Origin: Bacteroides faecis MAJ27
Lineage (GTDB): Bacteria > Bacteroidota > Bacteroidia > Bacteroidales > Bacteroidaceae
DNA: 64,000 nt
Reading direction: 5' to 3'
Assembly (NCBI RefSeq): GCF_900106755.1
Contig: NZ_FNNN01000004.1
Span: 1 to 64,000 of the forward strand
The first letter of the stretch is position 1, and the number at the start of each line of letters is the position of its first letter. The translations under genes and the position numbers were made by a program. The notes under the pieces are model-generated. The model did not search any database. It was not told where the DNA came from and was given only the letters and a program-made list of their open reading frames with translations. This document shows positions 47,119 to 54,166 of this stretch, piece by piece.

Positions 47119-48947
47119 TATCCTATCTTCATTAATACATCATCTTCTGAAACAGTGTCTCCCGGATTGGCGCAGATGGCAGTTACCGTACCGCTAAATT
47201 CAGCACGGATGGCGTTGTAAGTCTTCATAGCTTCCACATAGCAAAGCACATCACCCTCTTTTACCGCATCACCTACTTTCAAGGCAGCTTCCTGCGCATT
47301 CTTCACCAAGAAGAATTTACCTTCCAATGGAGAAAGGACATCCTGACCTTCCCCTGCCGGAGCCGCAGCCACAGGTGCAGCAGGCAGTTCGGCATCACCA
47401 TAAGCTACTGTCACACGATAAGCCTGTCCGTCCACCTGTACAGTCAGTGTTTTTGGTTTTGCATCTTCTTCCGGCGATTTATCTTTCTCGGCACGACGTT
47501 TTACCACGTCTGCCAGGAAGTCTTCCTTCGCTTTTCCACTCTTGTAAGCCTCATACTGAGCCGGATGCATGGCATATTCGAAGAGTTCTTCGTCGTCCTC
47601 TCCCACTTCCCATTTGTTTTCCTTCATCAGCTTGCGATACTTGTCGAGTGAGTCGGGGTAATTGTCCTGCGGATTACCTTCGAAGAATTTACGTCCTTCA
47701 CGTTCGGCTTTCTCGATGATTTCGGGAGCCAGTGTACCCGGCAGGCGTCCTGCTTTACCCAGCAGCATATCCCAGATATCGTCGGCAATCATTCCCCAGC
47801 GTTCCTTGCCTTTTTCCATTGCCATCACATTCATCATGGCAAGGTTCTTCACGTACTGGCTGAACGGAGTTACCAATGGAGGATAACCGACGCGGGGCCA
47901 TACATACGCCACTTCGTTGAATAGCTTGATCAGCAACTGATCCTGTGTCATAAACGGCAGGTTATGTTTGGCTTTATACTTGTTGATAGATTCCAGATTC
48001 GATTCGAGGTCAGCCATCAGACTACCCATCATACCGCCAGGAAGTCCCGGACCGATCAGCAGCGAGTTCATCAGACGGTTCTTTGGGCTGATATACAAGC
48101 CAAGGAAGTCATCCATAAATTCCTGAATCAGCGCACGCACTTTCATGTAGGCTTCCATATTGATTTCCGGTACCTGATATCCGGCATCTTTCAGCATAGC
48201 CTGTACGCTGAGAAGATCGGCGTGTCCCGTACCCCATGAAAGCGGTTCCATACCTACGTCAATGTAGTCGCAACCGGCTTCGCATACTTCGAGGATGCTT
48301 GCCATGTTGAAACCGGGACCGGCATGACTATGATACTGAATAGGAATTTCAGGATGTGCCGCTTTGATATTGGCCACGATCTTGCCCAATGAAACGGGGC
48401 GGCCGATACCTGCCATGTCTTTGATGCAAATCTCGTCCGCCCCCAGCTTGATAAGTTCTAACGCCATATTGGTGTAGTACTCTACCGTGTGGATCGGCGA
48501 ATGGGTGATGCAGAGTGAACACTGTGAGATCATGCCTGCCTCTTTGGCATACGTGATGGAAGGAGCGATATTGCGTACGTCGTTCAATCCGCAGAATGTA
48601 CGGGTGATATCTGTGCCTTGTGCTTTCTTTACTTTGTAGAACAACTTGCGGACGTCTGCCGGAACGGGGCTCATACGGAGTCCGTTCAATGCACGGTCGA
48701 GCATGTGTGTCTGTATGCCGGCTTCGTGGAACGGCTTCGTCCATTCGCGCACGGCTCTATTCGGGTTTTCACCAAACAATAAATTCACTTGTTCAAAACC
48801 TCCGCCATTTGTTTCTACACGGGCGAAACAGCCCATTTCAATGATGGCAGGAGCTACCTTTACGAGTTGGTCTACACGAGGTACATATTTTCCGGCAGAT
48901 TGCCACATATCTCGGAAAACCAGACTAAACTTAACTTCTCTTTTCAT
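47118..48947 (-). CDS. oadA: Oxaloacetate decarboxylase alpha subunit with biotinyl domain
   Basis: A 609-residue protein combining a pyruvate-carboxyltransferase TIM barrel and a C-terminal biotin domain. The barrel shows EICIKDMAGIGRP and QYHSHAGPGFN (zinc and pyruvate site), with a conserved carboxylase domain following (about 300-460), then a Pro/Ala linker and the biotinyl domain with EAMKTYNA (biotin Lys575). The residue after the biotinylated lysine is Thr rather than the common Met. The family overlaps with pyruvate carboxylase subunit B, but flanking oadB and oadG support the sodium-pump role. Confidence 0.93.
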   Translation of the reverse strand: MKREVKFSLVFRDMWQSAGKYVPRVDQLVKVAPAIIEMGCFARVETNGGGFEQVNLLFGENPNRAVREWTKPFHEAGIQTHMLDRALNGLRMSPVPADVRKLFYKVKKAQGTDITRTFCGLNDVRNIAPSITYAKEAGMISQCSLCITHSPIHTVEYYTNMALELIKLGADEICIKDMAGIGRPVSLGKIVANIKAAHPEIPIQYHSHAGPGFNMASILEVCEAGCDYIDVGMEPLSWGTGHADLLSVQAMLKDAGYQVPEINMEAYMKVRALIQEFMDDFLGLYISPKNRLMNSLLIGPGLPGGMMGSLMADLESNLESINKYKAKHNLPFMTQDQLLIKLFNEVAYVWPRVGYPPLVTPFSQYVKNLAMMNVMAMEKGKERWGMIADDIWDMLLGKAGRLPGTLAPEIIEKAEREGRKFFEGNPQDNYPDSLDKYRKLMKENKWEVGEDDEELFEYAMHPAQYEAYKSGKAKEDFLADVVKRRAEKDKSPEEDAKPKTLTVQVDGQAYRVTVAYGDAELPAAPVAAAPAGEGQDVLSPLEGKFFLVKNAQEAALKVGDAVKEGDVLCYVEAMKTYNAIRAEFSGTVTAICANPGDTVSEDDVLMKIG

Positions 48948-48975
48948 GTTTTTCTATGATATACTTTTGATAGGT

Positions 48976-49236
48976 TTATAACTTTTCTACTTTTGTAATC
49001 TTTCCTTTTCCTAATGTCACCACATTCACAGCTGCTGTGATAGCCGCCATTATATTACCCGGAATAGGCGCAGGACCTTGTAGCGCTTCCTTCTTCGCAG
49101 GAACCACTTCTTCGGGAGCATACTTGTTGACAAGAGTAATCAGTAACTTACCTAAATAAATCACAATCAGCAGAATAACAAATACGGTAGCCATGCCGAC
49201 CACCATCAGCAGGATCGCTGTTTCGATATTTTCCAT
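48976..49236 (-). CDS. oadG: Oxaloacetate decarboxylase gamma subunit
   Basis: An 86-residue small membrane protein with one N-terminal helix (about 5-30, AILLMVVGMATVFVILLIVI) and a hydrophilic tail with IMAAITAAVNVVTLGKGKIT, typical of OadG-like gamma chains that assemble the decarboxylase. The ATG at 49236 (MENIETA) is preferred over a 12-residue extension, since a promoter-like sequence with TATTTTCG lies 45 bp upstream of it. It is the first gene of the operon, 28 bp before oadA. Confidence 0.9.
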   Translation of the reverse strand: MENIETAILLMVVGMATVFVILLIVIYLGKLLITLVNKYAPEEVVPAKKEALQGPAPIPGNIMAAITAAVNVVTLGKGKITKVEKL

Positions 49237-49280
49237 ATAATAAACTATTAGTAATTCAAGTCGTTTGTCCAAAAAGCGTC

Positions 49281-49311
49281 CGAAAATACCAAATATTTGT
49301 GATAAAACAAA
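49281..49311 (-). promoter_or_regulatory. Promoter for the oadGAB operon
   Basis: The minus strand reads TTTG (49311-49308), a 19-bp spacer and TATTTTCG (49288-49281), close to the Bacteroides consensus. Confidence 0.5.
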
Positions 49312-49347
49312 TTAAGAGAGGAATAAAAAAGTATAAATCGTAAGATA

Positions 49348-49619
49348 TCAAATATCATCCTGCCCCTTCTTGCACCGAATATAAAGTTTTGCCCACTCAT
49401 TCACTTTCTCCAAAAACTCTTCTTCGGTGCGAGTCCTATAATAATATTCAAGAATACGCTCATAATGAATCAGATCTTTTTCTTCCCCTTTTTTACCTTT
49501 TGGTAAGTAGCAGGTCCCATATGTATCTCATGACACATTTTTGAAAGATTCACATGCGCTACTTTAAGCACCTCTTCAATAAACTCACCGAGTTTAGGAT
49601 GCACAATTTTATTTTCCAT
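49348..49619 (-). CDS. Small HTH-like protein split by a -1 frameshift at A-AAA-AAG
   Basis: The zero frame starts at 49619 (MENKIVHPKLGEF) and reaches a helix-turn-helix-like segment NLSKMCHEIHMGPATYQKVK, then stops after 49 residues. At 49488-49494 the mRNA reads A-AAA-AAG in exactly the register needed for -1 slippage. The -1 frame continues without a stop as GEEKDLIHYERILEYYYRTR to the TGA at 49348, giving 90 residues. The joined protein looks like one XRE-type HTH domain plus a helical tail. It is either a programmed frameshift gene or one inactivated by a single-base loss in the A6/G4 run. It lies between the oad promoter and the accessory cassette. Confidence 0.6.
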
Positions 49620-49772
49620 TTTTCTTATTATTAGTTAAAAACACGTCTTATATATTAAACATTTTCACACTACTTCAGACATATCTGAACTCGACTTATT
49701 TTATTTGTCTTACTTTCGCACCATGCTTTGAAAGTCAAAGTCATTTATTAAACGCCCTAATAGAAGTATTCT
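49620..49772. other. AT-rich divergent spacer before the VirE-like gene
   Basis: No gene is visible. The region lies between the minus-strand HTH-like gene and the plus-strand VirE-like gene and presumably holds their promoters. TACTTTCG at 49711-49718 is a possible -7 box for the plus strand, with no good -33 partner. Confidence 0.3.
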
Positions 49773-50399
49773 ATGCAAAACTTTTTCAGAATGTCTTATT
49801 TCATGCCCCCGATTGCTCCCATCAGGAACGAACAAGGACAAACCGTTACCCCCGCCACACTCACTCCCTTCTGCGAAGTCTCAGTAGAGCAAGTATATCA
49901 GATGATCACCTGCAATGAAAATCTCAAAGTACTGACCACACAGGTACGCAGTACCGGAGACCTGCGAATGGCAAAAGTCTCTTTACTCCCCTACGTAACC
50001 CCATGCGGCATATTCAGCCGCCGAAGTAGTAAATTCTTCACATCACCGTCCGGCCTCGTTGTGGTAGATATAGATAACCTCGACTCCTATCAGAAAGCCG
50101 TAGAAATGCGTCGTACACTGTTCGACGATCCTTTCCTCCGCCCTGTACTCGCATTTATCAGTCCCAGCAGCCGGGGTGTGAAAACATTCGTACCTTACAG
50201 CAAGCTGTACACAGACGATCAGAGCCGGAACGTAAGAGAGAGCATGAACTGGGCAATGCAATACGTAGAAATGACCTACGGATCAGAAATGAATAGCTCC
50301 ATCGAAACAGTTCAAAAAGCCGTAGACACCTCCGGCAAAGACATCGTAAGAGCCTGCTTCCTCAGCCATGACCCACAAGCACTATTCAGAGAATATTAA
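49773..50399 (+). CDS. BT4734-like / VirE N-terminal domain protein
   Basis: A 208-residue protein matching the BT4734-like N-terminal domain linked to VirE/primase-type proteins of Bacteroides mobile and capsule-linked cassettes. Key segments are LLPYVTPCGIFSRRS, SGLVVVDIDNLDSYQ (acidic DIDN motif, as in primase-polymerase folds) and FISPSSRGVKTFVPY. In many relatives this domain is fused to the DUF3987 part; here the two are separate genes 58 bp apart. Function is unproven; a DNA replication or priming role is suggested by the fold. Confidence 0.75.
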   Translation: MQNFFRMSYFMPPIAPIRNEQGQTVTPATLTPFCEVSVEQVYQMITCNENLKVLTTQVRSTGDLRMAKVSLLPYVTPCGIFSRRSSKFFTSPSGLVVVDIDNLDSYQKAVEMRRTLFDDPFLRPVLAFISPSSRGVKTFVPYSKLYTDDQSRNVRESMNWAMQYVEMTYGSEMNSSIETVQKAVDTSGKDIVRACFLSHDPQALFREY

Positions 50400-50417
50400 A
50401 CGATCCATCTTGAATAA

Positions 50418-50455
50418 TCAACGATGAACTATCAATTATCCATTATCAATAAAAA
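50418..50455. repeat. TATCCATTATC-type repeat before the DUF3987 gene
   Basis: ATCAACGATGAACTATCAATTATCCATTATCAAT resembles, unit for unit, the run at 44445-44486. It fills most of the gap between the VirE-like and DUF3987 genes. Confidence 0.45.
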
Positions 50456-50457
50456 AA

Positions 50458-52296
50458 ATGACCGATATTGAATCCTTACGCCTCCTCACCGAAGCAGTTG
50501 AAACAGCAGGTGCCGACATTGCACCCACTTACGCCGAGTATGTACAATTAGCATTCGCCATCGCAACGGACTGTGGTGAAGCAGGACGGGAGTTTTTTCA
50601 TCGCCTGTGCCGGATTTCCGCCAAGTATCAATCCGCCCATGCCGAACGAATGTTTTCCAATGCACTCACGAAACAGCAGGGAGCAATACATCTCGGAACG
50701 GCCTTTCACCTCGCTGAATCGACAGGAGTAAAAATCTGCAAGGAAGCCCGGAAGGAAGTTATGAACAACCGGACGGGTACAGTAGGTACAGAAAGTTCAC
50801 CGCACAATTTTTCCACACACGCGCACGTGTATAATAAGGTGGAAGAAGAAAAGAGTGAATCAGAAGAACTGCTGGAAGGCAGCGACCCGCATCACCCATT
50901 ACCCACTTTCACCTTAGAAGACTGGCCGAAGCTACTGCTGCGCATCATAAGTTATGGCACTACCGTCACTCAAAAAGACGTACTCTTGCTCGGAGCATTG
51001 ACTGCTCTGGGCGCCACCATGGAACGATACGTGAGATGTCATTATGCCGGCAAATACCAATCGCCCTGTATGCAATCCTTCATTGTAGCTCCGGCAGCCT
51101 CGGGCAAGGGAGTACTATCACTCATCCGCCTGCTCGTTATGCCTATCCACGATGATATCCGCCAACAAGTGGAAAAAGAGATGAATGCCTACAAAAAGGC
51201 AAAAGTCGCCTACGAAATGATGGGCAAAGAGCGTGCCAAAGCGGAAATCCCCGAAATGCCTTTAAACAGAATGTTCCTCATTTCCGGCAACAATACCGGT
51301 ACCGGTATCCTTCAAAATATTATGGATAACAACGGAACAGGCCTCATCTGCGAAACCGAGGCGGATACGATCTCTACCGCCATCGGTTCGGAATACGGTC
51401 ACTGGAGTGAGACGCTTCGCAGAGCATTCGACCATGACTGGTTAGCATACAACCGACGTACCAATCAGGAGTACCGGGAAAACAAGAAAAGTTACCTCTC
51501 TCTCCTGCTTTCGGGGACACCCGCACAGGTGAAACCACTCATTCCTTCAGTAGAGAACGGACTTTTTTCACGCCAGCTGTTCTATTATATGCACGGTATC
51601 TATCAATGGATCAATCAGTTTGACGAAAACGAAATAGACTTGGAAGCCATCTTCACCGCCATTGGTCTGGAATGGAACAAGCTATTGAACTTACTCAAGG
51701 AACATGGTCTCCACACACTCCGGCTCACGGATGAACAGAAACAGGAGTTCAATGATCTCTTTTCCGAACTGTTCACCCGGTCAACGATTGCCAATGGCAG
51801 AGAAATGAACAGTTCCATCGCCCGAATGGCTGTCAACATCTGCCGTATCATGTCAGTAGTGGCCATGCTTCGTGCTCTTGAAAATCCTCAGCCGTATCAA
51901 TACCAGGCATCTTCTCACCCCCTGCTTACACCGGACAAGGAAATCGCTGCTGATAATATCAAAGACGGTATCATTACCCGTTGGGATATGACAATCACTC
52001 CCGAAGATTTTAAGGCTGTGCTGAACCTTGTGAAACCACTCTATCAGCATGCCACGCATATCTTGTCTTTCCTTCCTCCTTCAGAAGTCAGCCATAGGGC
52101 CAATGCCGACCGTGACGCATTCTTTGAGGCACTGGGTATCCAATTTACCCGTGCACAGTTAGTGGAGCAGGCTACGACTATGGGAATCAAGCCCAACACT
52201 GCCCTCACCTGGCTGAAACGACTGGTAAAACAGGGACTGATTGTCAATCTTGACGGTAAAGGTACTTACGCGCACGCACGCGTGTGCGTGTGTTAG
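50458..52296 (+). CDS. DUF3987 protein with PriCT-2-like N-domain
   Basis: A 612-residue protein. The N-terminus (about 1-85) resembles a primase C-terminal-2 domain (YVQLAFAIATDCGEAGREFF, KYQSAHAERMF). The central DUF3987 part has a P-loop-like AASGKGVLS (near 218-226), an NNTGTGILQNIMDNNGTGLI switch region, and the conserved FDHDWLAYNRRT and LLLSGTPAQVKPLI. A winged-helix-like end (NTALTWLKRLVKQGLIVNL) closes it. Such proteins look like helicase/primase ATPases of mobile elements. Two alternating CG/CA tracts occur inside the gene (50814-50833 and 52267-52293), the latter encoding the unusual tail YAHARVCVC. Confidence 0.78.
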   Translation: MTDIESLRLLTEAVETAGADIAPTYAEYVQLAFAIATDCGEAGREFFHRLCRISAKYQSAHAERMFSNALTKQQGAIHLGTAFHLAESTGVKICKEARKEVMNNRTGTVGTESSPHNFSTHAHVYNKVEEEKSESEELLEGSDPHHPLPTFTLEDWPKLLLRIISYGTTVTQKDVLLLGALTALGATMERYVRCHYAGKYQSPCMQSFIVAPAASGKGVLSLIRLLVMPIHDDIRQQVEKEMNAYKKAKVAYEMMGKERAKAEIPEMPLNRMFLISGNNTGTGILQNIMDNNGTGLICETEADTISTAIGSEYGHWSETLRRAFDHDWLAYNRRTNQEYRENKKSYLSLLLSGTPAQVKPLIPSVENGLFSRQLFYYMHGIYQWINQFDENEIDLEAIFTAIGLEWNKLLNLLKEHGLHTLRLTDEQKQEFNDLFSELFTRSTIANGREMNSSIARMAVNICRIMSVVAMLRALENPQPYQYQASSHPLLTPDKEIAADNIKDGIITRWDMTITPEDFKAVLNLVKPLYQHATHILSFLPPSEVSHRANADRDAFFEALGIQFTRAQLVEQATTMGIKPNTALTWLKRLVKQGLIVNLDGKGTYAHARVCVC

Positions 52297-52391
52297 GGAA
52301 GGGCCGGAAAAGTGTACCTACTGTACCTGTTGATAACATCGTCTTTTATCGTTATTTTATGAAAATCAGAGTATAGCGTTTTGTATTAGCT

Positions 52392-52450
52392 AAAGCTAAG
52401 CTTTAGAACCCATAAAGCTTAGCTTTAGAAGTCGTAAAGCATAGCTTTAG
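52392..52450. repeat. Three 15-bp near-palindromes at exact 22-bp period
   Basis: AAAGCTAAGCTTTAG (52392), AAAGCTTAGCTTTAG (52414) and AAAGCATAGCTTTAG (52436) repeat every 22 bp between the DUF3987 gene (+) and the convergent DUF4248 gene (-), whose stop region begins right after. Each unit is itself a palindrome and can form a hairpin. It may act as a bidirectional terminator or as a protein-binding array. Confidence 0.8.
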
Positions 52451-52669
52451 CTAGGGTTCTCCCAACGCATCCACTATCACCCTTACCTCCAGCGGAGTGT
52501 AAGAACGGTGCTGCGGCTGATAGCCCAGATCGAGCAAACGTTCCTGAAGACCGGGGCAGCGAACAATCCATTTATTCATTTTGCGGTAAGCGGCAATGCC
52601 GGTAAGTTCGGGAGAATAAAGCTGTGCCAGTTCCATACGACCATAAGCACGTATTTTGAATTCTATCAT
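52451..52669 (-). CDS. DUF4248 family protein
   Basis: A 72-residue protein resembling DUF4248, a small Bacteroides family always seen in this cassette. It starts MIEFKIRAYGRMELAQLYSP and has a conserved AAYRKMNKWIVRCPGLQERL segment with a helix-turn-helix feel. It is on the opposite strand to its neighbours, as in other copies of the cassette, with its own TACTTTTG promoter box. A regulator of the cassette is a reasonable guess from size and orientation. Confidence 0.72.
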   Translation of the reverse strand: MIEFKIRAYGRMELAQLYSPELTGIAAYRKMNKWIVRCPGLQERLLDLGYQPQHRSYTPLEVRVIVDALGEP

Positions 52670-52695
52670 GACAAATAAGTTTCTGTTTTACAGTC

Positions 52696-52703
52696 ACAAA
52701 AGT
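52696..52703 (-). promoter_or_regulatory. Promoter -7 box for the DUF4248 gene
   Basis: The minus strand reads TACTTTTG 27 bp upstream of the start codon, matching TAnnTTTG. Confidence 0.55.
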
Positions 52704-52820
52704 AACAAAATATATTCACATTACCTACGTTTTATCAGGGAATAACAGACTATAACTGACAACAATTGCACATTACCGACTGTCACTGTACACAACCGAT
52801 TTTTCCGAGTTACAGCATAC

Positions 52821-52828
52821 TATCTTTG
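52821..52828 (+). promoter_or_regulatory. Promoter -7 box for HU-like/smalltalk/amidase genes
   Basis: TATCTTTG lies 61 bp upstream of the HU-like start codon. The 125 bp between this box and the divergent DUF4248 box hold repeated ACTGACA/GACTGTCACTGT motifs that could be operators. Confidence 0.6.
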
Positions 52829-52888
52829 TGTCATCGAAAGGGAGAAATCCTCACGAAAGTATGTTTAACTCTTTAAAATTATTATTTT

Positions 52889-53386
52889 ATGATTCGTTAC
52901 AAAATTTATCAGAACCAACAGAAGAAAGGCTTGAATGCGGGCAAATGGTTCGCCCGGGCGGTAAGCGACGAGACATTCGACCTTGCCAAACTTGCGGAAC
53001 ACATGTCGAAACACAATTCACCGTATTCCAGTGGGGTGATCAAAGGCGTGCTCACTGATATGGTGGACTGCATCAAGGAACTGCTGCTCGACGGCAAAAG
53101 TGTGAAAATTGATGATCTAGCCATCTTCGGTGTAGGAATCCGCAGCAAGGCTGCCGAAACGCTGGAAGAGTTCTCGCTGGAGAAGAACATCACAGGTATG
53201 CGGCTCAAAGCACGTGCCACAGGAAACTTATCAACAACCAATCTGAAGCTCGACAGCCAGCTGAAACAGCAGGCGGAGTATCAGAAACCGACAACGCCCG
53301 GAGGAGGTTCCGGGTCAGGCAACACTCCCGATCCGAAACCTAATCCGGACGAAGGAGACGAAGAAGCACCGGACCCGACTGTTTAA
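52889..53386 (+). CDS. HU-like DNA-binding protein with Pro/Gly-rich tail
   Basis: A 165-residue protein. Residues 1-125 fit the HU/IHF-like fold used by Bacteroides paralogues: helical start MIRYKIYQNQQKKG...AGKWFARAV, then YSSGVIKGVLTDMVDCIKEL, LLDGKSVKIDDLAIFGVGIR and a beta arm. The last ~35 residues are a low-complexity Pro/Gly/Asp/Glu tail (TPGGGSGSGNTPDPKPNPDE). In other Bacteroides cassettes it always precedes smalltalk and amidase, as here. A DNA-architectural role is likely. Confidence 0.8.
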   Translation: MIRYKIYQNQQKKGLNAGKWFARAVSDETFDLAKLAEHMSKHNSPYSSGVIKGVLTDMVDCIKELLLDGKSVKIDDLAIFGVGIRSKAAETLEEFSLEKNITGMRLKARATGNLSTTNLKLDSQLKQQAEYQKPTTPGGGSGSGNTPDPKPNPDEGDEEAPDPTV

Positions 53387-53408
53387 GTCATAACCTGAAC
53401 ACTGGCAA

Positions 53409-53436
53409 AGTCTTTAGCTTATCACGGCTAAAGACT
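53409..53436 (+). terminator. Hairpin after the HU-like gene
   Basis: AGTCTTTAGC and GCTAAAGACT form a perfect 10-bp stem with an 8-nt loop. A T8 run begins about 15 bp later, so it may give partial termination and lower expression of smalltalk and amidase. Confidence 0.55.
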
Positions 53437-53477
53437 CATTAAAAATCAATATTTTTTTTCATTTAAAATCAAAACCT

Positions 53478-53582
53478 ATGAGTAATTCATCATCACGATC
53501 CGTATGGAGTTTCATTATCAAAGTAATCATCACTGTCGCTACTGCCGTAGGTGGTTTGATAGGAGTACAAAGCTGTATGTAA
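53478..53582 (+). CDS. Smalltalk protein, 34-residue membrane peptide
   Basis: A short frame of 34 codons, MSNSSSRSVWSFIIKVIITV then ATAVGGLIGVQSCM. A polar N-terminus is followed by one hydrophobic helix (about 11-30). Length, sequence and position, between an HU-like protein and an N-acetylmuramoyl-L-alanine amidase, match the 'smalltalk' family of Bacteroides. Its stop codon lies 4 bp before the amidase start, so the two are co-translated. The role is unknown; a holin-like or membrane-anchoring role beside an amidase is conceivable. Confidence 0.8.
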   Translation: MSNSSSRSVWSFIIKVIITVATAVGGLIGVQSCM

Positions 53583-53586
53583 ACTT

Positions 53587-54000
53587 ATGCGGACCATCAC
53601 ACTGATTATCATTCATTGCAGTGCCACGCCGGAGGGAAAATCCCTCTCGGCGGAGGCTTGCCGACAGGATCACATCCGACATCGGGGATTCCGTGATATT
53701 GGTTATCATTTCTACATCACACGTGATGGAGAAATACATCCGGGACGACCGTTAGAAAAGGTAGGAGCACATTGCCGGAATCATAACGCACATTCTATAG
53801 GAATCTGTTATGAAGGAGGACTGGATGCTGACGGACGGACTAAGGATACACGTACGCTAGAGCAACGGGGATCGTTGTTAGCTCTGCTCCGTGAGCTAAA
53901 GAAATATTTTCCAAAAGCGCTGATAGTGGGGCATCGTGATTTGAATCCTCTTAAGGAGTGCCCCTGCTACTCTTGTGTAGAGGAATATAAGGAGTTGTAA
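53587..54000 (+). CDS. N-acetylmuramoyl-L-alanine amidase (T7 lysozyme-like)
   Basis: A 137-residue amidase-2 domain enzyme cutting the bond between muramic acid and the peptide stem. The zinc and catalytic region is recognisable in IIIHCSATPEG (His), GYHFYITRDGEIHPGRP, VGAHCRNHNAHSIGICYEGG and GHRDLNPLKECPCY (His, and Cys as in T7 lysozyme). It has no signal peptide, so release would need lysis or a holin-like partner such as the adjacent 34-residue protein. It is the last plus-strand gene of the cassette. Confidence 0.88.
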   Translation: MRTITLIIIHCSATPEGKSLSAEACRQDHIRHRGFRDIGYHFYITRDGEIHPGRPLEKVGAHCRNHNAHSIGICYEGGLDADGRTKDTRTLEQRGSLLALLRELKKYFPKALIVGHRDLNPLKECPCYSCVEEYKEL

Positions 54001-54040
54001 TAAGAGTTATTTAAGACTTTGTAAGTCATTATCCGTGTTA

Positions 54041-54166
54041 TTACTTGGTGCAGCTGTAAAATATCCTCATCGCAAATACGATAAATTTCATCATACCACT
54101 GTCACTCAACAAGAAAGAGTCCCGTATCAGCTCCAAGGTATGATAAGCAATCAGAGTGTCATACAT
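54041..54166 (-). pseudogene. Possible HEPN-domain remnant after the nucleotidyltransferase
   Basis: A 41-codon frame starts 8 bp inside the end of the MNT gene (MYDTLIAYHTLELIRDSFLL) and contains RDSFLLSDSGMMKFIVFAMRI, which recalls the DDF...S.GM.KLD.I.M segment of HEPN (DUF86-type) toxins. A complete HEPN would be ~115 residues. I read it as a truncated partner of the MNT antitoxin-like gene; the resemblance is weak and could be chance. Confidence 0.35.

Noticed and set aside
52392..52450. CRISPR array
   Set aside because: Only three 15-bp palindromic units with 7-bp spacers; no cas genes and spacers far too short.
49773..54000. Intact prophage
   Set aside because: No capsid, portal, terminase, tail or integrase genes, only an amidase, an HU-like protein and primase-like genes.
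54000..54040. Further coding sequence after the amidase
   Set aside because: The short space to the MNT/HEPN remnant has no frame of useful length and no start signals.
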